A DNA stretch of 64,000 nt from Phocaeicola abscessus CCUG 55929 (GTDB taxonomy: Bacteria > Bacteroidota > Bacteroidia > Bacteroidales > Bacteroidaceae). The position numbers were made by a program, and so were the translations under genes. Below the pieces are notes generated by a model. The model searched no databases. It saw only the letters and a list, made by a program, of their open reading frames with translations, and was not told where the DNA came from. The DNA lies in assembly GCF_000312445.1 (NCBI RefSeq), contig NZ_HE997186.1, positions 143,379-207,378 of the forward strand, given 5' to 3'. Below are positions 19,793 to 29,000 of this stretch, piece after piece (positions within the stretch are counted from its first letter, which is position 1; every line of letters begins with the position of its first letter).

Positions 19793-21605
19793 TCACCATT
19801 GCAGAGGCAAGGTGAACTTCCCATCGGTATCGAAATCGCGGATCAATTCGCTCCATGCCGTGGGCGTGCGTCCCGACTTGGCCGTGGGGAAGACGTTGTA
19901 TGGCAGTTGCGGAATGTTGAGTGCGATGGGCGTGCCCTTACCGAAAAGAATGGTATATGTACCCCCGGGTAGGGTGTTCTTTTGCGGAGCGGTGAGGTCG
20001 CCGGGGTCGGCTGATAGGAAACCGTTCACGTTTTTGTCGCCCAAACTTTGCGTGCTCAGTACCCAGGCACAGTTTGTGCCCGGGCCGCAAGCCGTATTGA
20101 ATGGGTTCTAACGCCATGTCGAAGCGTTGCACTTCGTTGGGCATGAGATACACATCCTTGTCTAACGTGGGCCAAGGCCATGCCATTTTGCCGTTCTTAT
20201 CTGTCCATGTGGCTTGACGATCCAGCTTGCTGAGGCTCCCCAGCATGGCTCCCTTGGTGATAACGGTTGTAGTTCCGTCGGGTGCCACATCGTAAAGGCG
20301 TGCCAAAATCTCCATGTTGGTGTTGCTCGACTTGGCATAGAGTTGCAGCGAAAGCGGGCCGGCGATGGTCATTCCGTTTGTAATCGCTGCGCTTTCGAAG
20401 GTCAGCTTGCCGTCTTTCTCTTCGGGTTTTCCCCATCGCAAGCGGCTTTCGCCAGTGTCCTGCATGCGTCGGGCAATGCTTTCATTGCTGCCTAAGTACC
20501 ACGTTGTGTAGGTATCTACCGCGGGATAGGCGGCAAGATTAACCCAGCGTTCACTGCCCGCTTCGTATAAATGCAGGGGTGTGGCGGTGTTGGTAAGGCC
20601 TGTATCTTTGCCTTTGAGCCACGTATCGAACCATTCGAGGTAAACGCCGATGTCCATTCCCAAGCCGTGCCCCCAGTCGCCGATGATGAGTTGATAGCGT
20701 GGAGACACCTTTTGACCTCGCTGCATGGGCTTGTCGATGGGCCTACCGCTTACTGCGTTTTGGAAAGCCACGTACCCGCGAACGGCTCCCGTTTCGTTAA
20801 GGTCTTGCCAACCGCCCCATTGCAACACGGGAATACCATTCTCTACAATGTCGCGACTCCATCTCAAGGGAATGCGGTCTTGCCAGAACGTCCCGTCGTA
20901 GGCAGGGTCGCCACCAGCCCAAAAGGCCTTGTCGAAGTCTGCAAAATGCTTTTCCGCACCCTCGTTGCCGCCCATCGAAGCCTTTGCGCGTGGGGCATAG
21001 CCCATCATCAGCACGGTGGGAAGTCCGTTGTTGGTCCATGCCTGTCGATATTGGGCACCCAAACCGATGGCGCCAGCCATGATGACTTTCAGCGGAGAGC
21101 TCTTTCCCACCTTGGCAGCGGTTGCCAAAGCTAAGGCCCCAGGATAAGATGCGCCGTAGAATCCCACCTTTCCGTTGCTGCTGTCGAGCTTCGAAGCCCA
21201 ATCTACAACGGCCTTTCCGTCTAAGCCATCGCGACTGGAGAACTGTTGAAGCACGCCCGTGGATTTGCCCGAGCCACGCGGATGCACCAGCGCAACGATG
21301 TAGCCGCGCTGGGTAAGATAGGTGTAGGGTAGTCGTTCTGCTGCGCCTTCTCCTTCGTAAGGTGTAAATTCCACCAGTACGGGAAAAGTTTCTTCGGCGC
21401 GTTTGCCCGTTGCGAGCGAGGTGGGATAAGCCACCTTGGCATCCAACACCACACCATCTTCCATGGGTATGCGCACGTCTTTCTCTATTTCAGCCCCGAA
21501 TGCGGGCGGTCCTGGTTGCCAACCTTTGTCTCCGGGGTATTTCGTTTGCGCCAGACCGGCAATGGCTTGCGCACAGAACGCAATCAATATAAAAAACTTC
21601 TTCAT
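19793..21605 (-). pseudogene. CocE/NonD family hydrolase, frameshifted near the C-terminus
   Basis: The first 510 or so residues (from 21605) have a signal peptide, 'VEFTPYEGEG', 'PRGSGKSTGVLQQFSSRDGLDGKAVVDWA' and the nucleophile segment 'GFYGASYPGALALA', then the jelly-roll domain ('LQLYAKSSNTNMEILARLYDVAPDGT'). Around 20055-20075 the frame shifts. 'GHKLCLGTEHAKFG' is the out-of-frame tail, while the expected end 'WVLSTQSLGDKNVNGFLSADPGDL...FTLPLQW' continues in another frame to 19793. One lost base explains it. The catalytic domain is intact, but the C-terminal beta domain would be wrong. Confidence 0.85.
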
Positions 21606-21650
21606 TTGTTATTCTATTAATCGTGCGATGTCATCTCGCGGATATTTCTT

Positions 21651-22115
21651 TCAATAGGTGGACGCTTCGGCGTGAACGAATTTCCATTCCCCGTTTTCTT
21701 TCCTCAAGCGGAAGCTCAGTTGCAAGGGCCACGTGTGTCTGCCGCCGCCGAAGCCAGCCGCCTCCACTCTACTTCTGCCAACAAACGTGGCTTCGTTGTC
21801 TTTCACTTGGCAGTCAAGTTGCTGCACTTCGGCCTTATAATAATTGAGCGTTCCGTCCATGATGGCACGAATATAAACCGACTTCGACTGATGCAAGCCG
21901 GTCATGTGCACAAGTACGAAATCGTCGGCATGTACTTCGTCGAGCACAGCCGAGTCTTTTTCAATCAAAGCCTTGTACATCCGCCCGTATAACGTTTCGA
22001 TTTGTTTCCTGTCTGAGTCATTCATTTTCGTTGATTTTTGACGAACAACTGTTCCTTGCCCGCATGCCGAAAGGATACAAGTGAGGGACAGCGATAGGAA
22101 TAGTTTGCGTCTCAT
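21651..22115 (-). CDS. NTF2-like (DUF4440/SnoaL-type) lipoprotein
   Basis: A 154-residue protein with a lipoprotein signal ('[10 protein letters not shown]'). It is followed by a cone-shaped NTF2-like domain: '[35 protein letters not shown]' and '[24 protein letters not shown]'. It overlaps the acetyltransferase gene by 4 nt (ATGA). Such domains bind small hydrophobic ligands or act as isomerases; the ligand is unknown. It is part of a leftward run of oxidoreductase-type genes. Confidence 0.85.
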   Translation of the reverse strand: MRRKLFLSLSLTCILSACGQGTVVRQKSTKMNDSDRKQIETLYGRMYKALIEKDSAVLDEVHADDFVLVHMTGLHQSKSVYIRAIMDGTLNYYKAEVQQLDCQVKDNEATFVGRSRVEAAGFGGGRHTWPLQLSFRLRKENGEWKFVHAEASTY

Positions 22116-22669
22116 CGCAACTTCTTGATAAACTTTGCCGGGACTCCCGCCACCAACGTGTAGGGTGCCACATCTTTAGTGACGACGGCCCCGCTGGCAA
22201 CGATGGCCCCTTCGCCGATTGTCACGCCCGGCATGACGCTTACTCGGGAACCTATCCAAGCGTTGCGGCAGATGTGTACCTCCCTGGTCATGATGATGCG
22301 GACATCCGACGGATCGTGGTTCACGGTGAACAATCCCACTTCCGGGCCCATCATCACGCCGTCGTCGATGATGACCGTACCTGCCGACATCACGGTGAGT
22401 CCGTGGTTGGCAAACACGTCTTTGCCTAAATGCACATTGCAGGCGCAATCTATTTGGAACGGCGGGGTGAAGAATGTTCCTTCCTGAAGTTTTACGCCGA
22501 AAAGTTCGTTTTCCAACTCTGCAATCTTTTCTCGCTCGTCGGGGTCGGTATTGTTAATCACATAACACAAGTGTCGGCAACGAGCAATCTCGCCGTGTAC
22601 TTCCTCGCGATATTTCTCGTCGCGTATGTCGTAAGGTTTTCCGCTGCGCAGTTCTTCAAATACAGTCAT
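22112..22669 (-). CDS. Sugar O-acetyltransferase (hexapeptide repeat, Maa-like)
   Basis: Left-handed beta-helix acetyltransferase of about 185 residues. The Mac N-terminal domain ('[24 protein letters not shown]') precedes the hexapeptide repeats ('[35 protein letters not shown]', '[29 protein letters not shown]'). The start at 22669 is preferred over 22711 because an AAAGGAAC ribosome site precedes it and the longer frame would run into the flavodoxin gene. It likely acetylates a sugar or galactoside with acetyl-CoA. Confidence 0.9.
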   Translation of the reverse strand: MTVFEELRSGKPYDIRDEKYREEVHGEIARCRHLCYVINNTDPDEREKIAELENELFGVKLQEGTFFTPPFQIDCACNVHLGKDVFANHGLTVMSAGTVIIDDGVMMGPEVGLFTVNHDPSDVRIIMTREVHICRNAWIGSRVSVMPGVTIGEGAIVASGAVVTKDVAPYTLVAGVPAKFIKKLR

Positions 22670-22686
22670 GCTTTTGTTCCTTTCTG

Positions 22687-23289
22687 TCAATATCCCAGTC
22701 CTTTGAGCCACTGCTGTACCTTTGCTTTTTCCGTTCTCACCTCGTGGCCGTAGATGGAAAAGGCGCCGGTAACGGTGGCTTCGGGGTATTGTTTCTTCAC
22801 GTCCTTGACCGTACTGCCCAGCCCGCTACCCTCGTGGGTGGTGAAGGGGATGAGTTTTTTTCCGTTCAGGTTGTATCGTTTGAAGAAAGTGAACATCACC
22901 TGCGGATAGGTGCCCCACCAGATGGGGCCGCCGATGAAGACGGTGTCGTACCGGTCGATGTTGTCCACCGCGCCCTTGAATGCAGGCAGCTCGTGGTTAT
23001 CCTTCTCCGCTCGCGCTACTTTGATCAGTTCCGAGTAGGGCATATCATAGTTCTTTTCGGCGACGATCTCGAAGACATCCGCTCCGGTCTGTTCCTGAAT
23101 ATAGTCGACCACGATCTTCGTGTTGCCCACTTCGATGTTTCCGACTGCGTAGTTCTCGCCCACATGGGAGAAGAATACGATCAATGCTTTTCCTTTTTCC
23201 ATATTATACTGCGGTTCTTTTGTGCTGCCGCTGCAAGCTGTGGAAACCAGCAATACGGCGAAAGCGATGAATATTTTCAATGGTTTCAT
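22687..23289 (-). CDS. Flavodoxin-domain lipoprotein
   Basis: About 200 residues with a lipoprotein signal ('[12 protein letters not shown]') and a flavodoxin fold: '[14 protein letters not shown]' is the FMN phosphate loop region, '[15 protein letters not shown]' the 60s loop, and '[24 protein letters not shown]' a later strand. Genes of this type often sit with aldo/keto reductases and an AraC regulator in Bacteroidota. It lies 17 nt upstream of the acetyltransferase. Probable electron-transfer or quinone-reductase-like role. Confidence 0.9.
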   Translation of the reverse strand: MKPLKIFIAFAVLLVSTACSGSTKEPQYNMEKGKALIVFFSHVGENYAVGNIEVGNTKIVVDYIQEQTGADVFEIVAEKNYDMPYSELIKVARAEKDNHELPAFKGAVDNIDRYDTVFIGGPIWWGTYPQVMFTFFKRYNLNGKKLIPFTTHEGSGLGSTVKDVKKQYPEATVTGAFSIYGHEVRTEKAKVQQWLKGLGY

Positions 23290-23437
23290 ACACATTATTT
23301 ATGAGGAGTTATCTTTTATCTTATCTCTTATCAGGTCATTTCTTTCAAGGACTCGATCCATCGACCTACGTCGTTTTTCGGCGAGTCCATGCCCTGCGTG
23401 ATTGTCCGTGCAGGAGCAATAAACGTGCTCTGTTTTT

Positions 23438-24295
23438 TCATCTTCCTGCGAATCCGTTCCTCCAGCCCATGAACATCTTCACCGTCTCGGGGTCGTTGTG
23501 GTCGAAGAAAGCGCTCTTGGCCAAGTCGAGCGACCGAATGCGCTCCATCTCCTCGGCGGTGAGTTCGAAATCGTAGATGCTGAAGTTCTCTTCCATCCGT
23601 TTCCGGTGCGTGGATTTGGGGATGATGATGACGTCGCGCTGAGTGAGGTAGCGGAGGGCGACCTGCGCTACGCTCCTGCCGTGCACCTTGCCGATTTCTT
23701 CCAATACGGGGTTAGTAAAGAGGCCGTTGCGCCCTTCGGCGAGGGGCCCCCACGACATGGTGCGCGTGCCGAACCCGTCCATGTATTCCTTGGCTTTGAT
23801 TTGCTGGCAGAAGACGTGCGTCTCCACCTGATTCACCGCCGGCACAATTTCGACATTGGTGGCCAGGTCGATGAAATGGTTCGGCTGGAAGTTGCTCACG
23901 CCGATGGCGCGCAGTTTGCCCTTGCGGTAGGCGTCTTCGAGTGCGCGGTAGGCGCCGTAGTAGTCGCAGAAAGGCTGGTGGAGCAGCATGAGGTCGATGT
24001 ATTCGGTCCGCAAACGGCGCAGACTCTCGTCGATGCTCGTCTTGGCGTGCTCGTACCCGTAGTGGCTGATCCATACTTTGGAGACCAGAAAGACCTCGCT
24101 GCGGGGGATGCCGCTCTTTTTCACCGCTGCGCCCACGCCTTCTTCGTTGTAATAGGCCTGCGCCGTGTCGATCATCCGGTAGCCCACGCCGAGCGCATCG
24201 CTTACGCATCGTTCGGCTTCTGCCGGATCCACCTGGTACACGCCATAACCCAGTTGCGGCATCTGTACTCCGTTGTTCAATGTTACGTACTTCAT
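23438..24295 (-). CDS. Aldo/keto reductase
   Basis: A 285-residue NADPH-dependent oxidoreductase with the AKR catalytic tetrad visible: Asp and Tyr in 'MIDTAQAYYNEEGVG', Lys in 'VSKVWISHYG' and His in 'LLHQPFCDYYG'. The cofactor-binding 'IPKSTHRKRMEENFSIYDFEL' is near the C-terminus. It is the first gene after the foreign element's left end and keeps its own promoter (-7 at 24326-24333). It probably heads the leftward flavodoxin/acetyltransferase cluster and was probably divergent from the AraC gene now at 62977. Confidence 0.95.
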   Translation of the reverse strand: MKYVTLNNGVQMPQLGYGVYQVDPAEAERCVSDALGVGYRMIDTAQAYYNEEGVGAAVKKSGIPRSEVFLVSKVWISHYGYEHAKTSIDESLRRLRTEYIDLMLLHQPFCDYYGAYRALEDAYRKGKLRAIGVSNFQPNHFIDLATNVEIVPAVNQVETHVFCQQIKAKEYMDGFGTRTMSWGPLAEGRNGLFTNPVLEEIGKVHGRSVAQVALRYLTQRDVIIIPKSTHRKRMEENFSIYDFELTAEEMERIRSLDLAKSAFFDHNDPETVKMFMGWRNGFAGR

Positions 24296-24325
24296 CGTCT
24301 ATTTCCTCTCTTTTAGTTTCTTCTT

Positions 24326-24333
24326 CAAATATA
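24326..24333 (-). promoter_or_regulatory. -7 element (TATATTTG) of the aldo/keto reductase gene
   Basis: TATATTTG on the minus strand lies 30 nt upstream of the start. It sits outside the proposed element boundary at 24365, so insertion left this core promoter in place. Confidence 0.6.
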
Positions 24334-24364
24334 TTCTATATTGATTATCAATGATTTATATTTG

Positions 24365-24375
24365 TATGGTACAAA
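24365..24375. repeat. Candidate attL direct repeat TATGGTACAAA
   Basis: An 11-bp copy identical to 62724-62734. It is embedded in TTTGTATGGTACAAA, itself a short inverted repeat (TTTGTA/TACAAA), as expected around a tyrosine-recombinase core. Confidence 0.65.
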
Positions 24376-24481
24376 AATGTTTCCTCAATTTGAGTAGCAT
24401 TGATTAGAAAACATCTTGGATGTTATCGCTTTGTTGATTATGAAGATAATTAAATGTCCCTTTTGCTAATCTGAGTATTAT

Positions 24482-26005
24482 TTAATATATGTCGAACAAA
24501 CTAACTTCATCAATATTAATTATAGGAGTAATTTTGTTTCTTATCCTTTTGATACAAATATCATATTGCGGAAACGCATTTTTATAAGCATCAGCGACCC
24601 AATCATTATTCCATAATTCTACATCAGCTTCGTTGTTCACGATTTTACATATATCCTCAGTATATGCAATAGGATGAGGCAAATTGAAAGTAATGTGTTG
24701 CATCCAAATTTGAATTTCACCAATATTTGGAAATCTCTGAAATTTCATATAAATATTATTGACAATTTGCTCCCTTTCATCAGGTATAGGAATTTTATCA
24801 ACAAGTTTGCTGATGATAACTAAAGCAATCTTATACGCTTTTGGGCTAAATAGGGCAATGTCAGTGAAAAGGGATATTAAAACATGGATATTATTGCAAT
24901 CTGCAAATTTATTAGCTAATCTATAAGTAAATGTTGTTAATAGTTTAGTAAGAGTACCACTATTAGGATACTTCTTTGAAAACTGATGGATATAAAGAGC
25001 CTCTTGTTGAAGATTCGACATTGTAGAATATATTCTCTTCTGTGTTTTTCTATACATGGGTATTCCTGAAATATATGCCACCTTGTCTGGCTTTATAGAT
25101 TCGGTTATCACATCTTCCGTCAAATATGTCTTTTTAGCATTTAATTGAAAATTAAGTTCTGCAAGGACTTCTTGGAGGCAGAATGCGATACGTTCTGATT
25201 CCTCTTTAGAATTACAAAAGATGCGATAATCATCCCTGTATCTTAAAATACGATAGTTATTTATATCTTCAGCACTTAATCTATCACCAAGTTTTTTATC
25301 TGCATATGCAAGTACCATTTCTGCTATAAAATCTGACAACACACTACCCTGCGGAATACCGTTAGTTTGACCATATTGCATATACCGTATATAGTCATCT
25401 ATCAGGTTACCCAACAACCCATGTTTGTCACGTTTTTGTTTAGCCTCTTCTTTCCCCATTAAAGCCCATGCAATAGTGTGGGTATATATAACACCATAGC
25501 AATTTGTAATATCTGTAACAAACATATACCTATACGACAATGCTAACTCGAGACTTCTTTGTTCCACATTCTCCCACCAAGAGTTTATCGATGCGGATAA
25601 ATGTGATTTGTATGTCTTTCCTTTAATTTTTGGAATGCTCGCAATTTCTATGTTAGGCACTTTAAGTGCTGCAAATCTATCTCTTATCTCTTTCCAACTA
25701 CGCCTGTTTGTCATTGCTTTGACAAGGAGGTAATATAGATAAGGATTTATCAGTTGAATAGGCCTATAAGAATATGGTGCATCTTTCTTTATTAATATCT
25801 TGTGATTTACATTCTCAAAGGAGGAAGGAGGATTATCAGTATTTTTGAGAATAGCTTTAAGTTCTTTTGTACCTACAATCGCCTGAACATAATCTAACAC
25901 AGGTTTAAAGTCTATATAAACAGGTAATTGCATATTACAGTAATTCTGTGATTCCAAGAAATACCGTCTGGCCTTTATATCTGAAAGTTCTAAAATTGTT
26001 TGCAT
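24482..26005 (-). CDS. Reverse transcriptase (unassigned defence-type RT)
   Basis: A 507-residue RNA-directed DNA polymerase. Motif A is 'YMFVTDITNCYG' (Asp165), RT4 is 'NGIPQGSVLSDFIAEMVLAYAD' (216-235), and the active site is 'RYRDDYRIF' (YRDD, Asp258/Asp259). The 'LNAKKTYL' block follows at about 288. A helical 170-residue C-terminus has no domain I know, and no maturase, endonuclease or integrase part is present. This fits the unknown-group/Abi-like RTs linked to phage defence and does not fit group II introns. It starts 4 nt after the single-chain restriction enzyme, so the two are one operon. No partner RNA was identified. Confidence 0.88.
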   Translation of the reverse strand: MQTILELSDIKARRYFLESQNYCNMQLPVYIDFKPVLDYVQAIVGTKELKAILKNTDNPPSSFENVNHKILIKKDAPYSYRPIQLINPYLYYLLVKAMTNRRSWKEIRDRFAALKVPNIEIASIPKIKGKTYKSHLSASINSWWENVEQRSLELALSYRYMFVTDITNCYGVIYTHTIAWALMGKEEAKQKRDKHGLLGNLIDDYIRYMQYGQTNGIPQGSVLSDFIAEMVLAYADKKLGDRLSAEDINNYRILRYRDDYRIFCNSKEESERIAFCLQEVLAELNFQLNAKKTYLTEDVITESIKPDKVAYISGIPMYRKTQKRIYSTMSNLQQEALYIHQFSKKYPNSGTLTKLLTTFTYRLANKFADCNNIHVLISLFTDIALFSPKAYKIALVIISKLVDKIPIPDEREQIVNNIYMKFQRFPNIGEIQIWMQHITFNLPHPIAYTEDICKIVNNEADVELWNNDWVADAYKNAFPQYDICIKRIRNKITPIINIDEVSLFDIY

Positions 26006-26009
26006 TCTC

Positions 26010-29000
26010 TTACTTATGTTTTCTTCTCACATTCGTTACCTTTCCCCAATGATATTCCGCTTGCCATACTACTAAGCCGTTACCTTTCTGTCGAGCGACG
26101 CTGAAGGTTACATGCGTTATCTCTACCATGCAACTGTCGCCAAAAGGACCTACCGAGAGGCGGATGCGTTTGTAAGGACGTGCCACAAACGAGAAGTGTC
26201 CGTTGTTGTATTCATCGGGATGATAGGTGCGCCCCTCAACCGTATGCTTCGGGTCGCATAGCGGCGTTCCATGCACATCGGTGGCAAGGTACTTATTGGC
26301 TGTATAGGCATTGAATATCTCGCGGTATTCCGTTTTCTTTGTTCCTGCCACAATCTGATTAAAGAACACTTGCTTGATGCTCAACTTCAGCGTATCGCTA
26401 CCTTTGTAGGTGTTAGGGTCTTCTTCCTCCATGGGTAGCATATCGTGGCCTTTCTCTGTGATCGTAACATTACTGCCATCGAAGTGTAGTCGTGGCAATC
26501 GCTCCATAATGTCAGCTGTTTGCAGGCTTACGTTCATCACCGATAACAACAGATTGAAAATATAGCGCGGCTCTTCATGCTCTTTGCTCCAAAGGTTGGG
26601 GTTGTTCTTGATAAGGCTTTTCCTGTCGATAGTCACAGCATACCGCTCCATGATCCATTCCACCGCACTCTTGCCATTCACCACATACTCGTAAACGCGT
26701 GCGGGAATATCGTCAATGCGCAGATATTCGTTGTAGATAATCGTGCTTTGTTCGCCTTTCTTTGGGAAACGCATCTTGCTTACTGCATAGTGTGCGTATT
26801 CGTCTTCTCCTGCATAGTTGTCGTTGATGGTTACCTCGTATGGCTCTACACTTTCGTAATTTAAATGTAGCTCTGCCAACATCTTGCCCGCATAGTAGAA
26901 GTTCAGCCACTCTGTTTCGTCCGTAATAATAGGAATACGAGGCAGCGATTTCTTTAAATCCGATGCAAAGGTATTGCGATAATCGGGCGAATGTAGCAAA
27001 CCGTAGATATAATAGAATATCATTTCTTTGGTGATTTTCTTATTGCCCACACGATTCCTTACTTCTTTCAACATCCAATCGCTGATGCCATCGTGGCAGA
27101 TACAATCTCCACTCTCTGTTGCAAATAAACCTTGTTGCTTGTTTTCCTCGTACCAATAGAGAGGGAAACATTGCCCATTAAACATTAGTTGCAAGTCTGG
27201 TATCTTATCCGTTATCAATGCCGAGAAATCCTTACTGCTACCAATACCCGATAGACAGATGACTAAATTCTTGCTTTCAGGAGTTGGGAAGAGTTTTGTT
27301 TGTTGATATTGACGTGTATTTAATTGGTATTCAAAATAAAAGTTGCTTTGAACAAAAGGACGATATAAGCCACATCTAAAGCCTTTTTCTTGTAACCTAA
27401 AAACTTTATTCTTAGAAATACTATCCAACCAATAATCTGTCCACACCCCTTTTGTGGAGTTTCTATCAATCTCTGTTTTTTCTTGTCTATTTAGCAATTC
27501 TCTCTGTTCATTATAGAAATTAATGGTAGAATTAACATTCTTTCTAATGCTCTCAATAGAGAAATTATATACCCAGCTATCACGACCGCTTGCCACACCT
27601 AATGAAAATGTGTTAAACGCACTCTGCGTTTTGGTATCAAACTTCTTTTCAGGTGCCAAGGGTATAAGTTCCGAAAAACCTTCGTTGCGCGGGTTAATCC
27701 AATCGCCGTGTTCGTTAGGCTGGAGTATTGTCCAATTGAGTTTCGGTGAACAGATGCTCTTAAAATTATGCACTATCTTCAATTTCTCCTCGCGCGATAG
27801 GTAGTCGCCGATGTCGTGATAGTATATTGTAGCACGATTGTCAGCTGTCTGATGAGGTTTCTTGACCAACAATGTAATGGCTATAGGAGTGCGAGAACCT
27901 GAACCAAATATTTTTCCTCCTTCTTTTCTTGACAATTCTCCACTGGTTCGTTGGTTTCCCCGCAGATTGAATACATAGATAGCAGAGAACTCGCGCTCTA
28001 AACATTTGCGGAAACCATCGTTGGCATTACCGTCTATCCATGCGCCATTGCTGATGAATGCCACTACGCCTCCTTCTTCTTTATTCATGGAAAGACGGTC
28101 GGACGCCCATCTAAAGGCTTTGATATAAAGATCGTAAATGGATTTTGTACTCGTTGCAGCTGACTCTTTCACATAGGAGTCTGCTATGCGCTTGTCAAGC
28201 ATTTCGTAGCTTTGGTTCTGCGCATTGTCGTTGGCAGACTTCTGACCGATAGAATAAGGTGGATTGCCTATAATAACACGTATAGGCGCTTTGAGTTGTT
28301 GCTCTACATTGGCGCTATTCCCCGCAAACCACGATTTATCAAAAACAGGTTCTCTATTTTCAGTGGTCTGGAAGGTGTCTGTAAGACATATATTATTGTA
28401 GGGCAGATATTCCGCACGCTGCGTCAATTCATGGAACACGCTCTCGATATTAACATCGGCAATATAGTAAGCCAGCAGCACAATCTCATTGCAATGAATC
28501 TCGTGCAGATACTTACGTTCCATGTCTTCAGGGTGAATCAGTCCGCTTTGCAGTAGGCGCGTAATGAAAGTTCCTGTGCCTGTGAAGGGGTCAAGAATGT
28601 GCACATGCTCATCGGTCAATGAGCAGTTGAACTCCTTTTTCAGAATATCGTTCACCGAGTGTACAATAAAATCGACACATTCTATCGGTGTATAGACAAT
28701 GCCTAACTTGTCTACCGTTTTAGGGAAAGCCCCCTTAAAGAACTTCTCGTACAGCGTTTTGATGATGGCTTGTTTTCCTTCCAAATTATCAATCGTGCCC
28801 ACATATTTGCTTACGTTGCTGTAGAAATCCTCAAGCACAGAAGTATCTTTGCTTACTTCTTCGCTTTCTAAGATTTCCAGCATGCGTTGCATGCTTTGGC
28901 TTACCGTGTTGTTGGTTGCAAAATGATATTCTTTAAACAAAGCTTCAAACACAGGACGGGTAATCATGTGCTGCGCCAACATTTCGATGGTCTGTTCTGC

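Noticed and set aside
24341..24352. TTGATTATCAAT, also at 62661-62672, as att core
   Set aside because: It is a short palindrome likely by chance in AT-rich DNA, and its spacing to the TATGGTACAAA repeats differs at the two ends.
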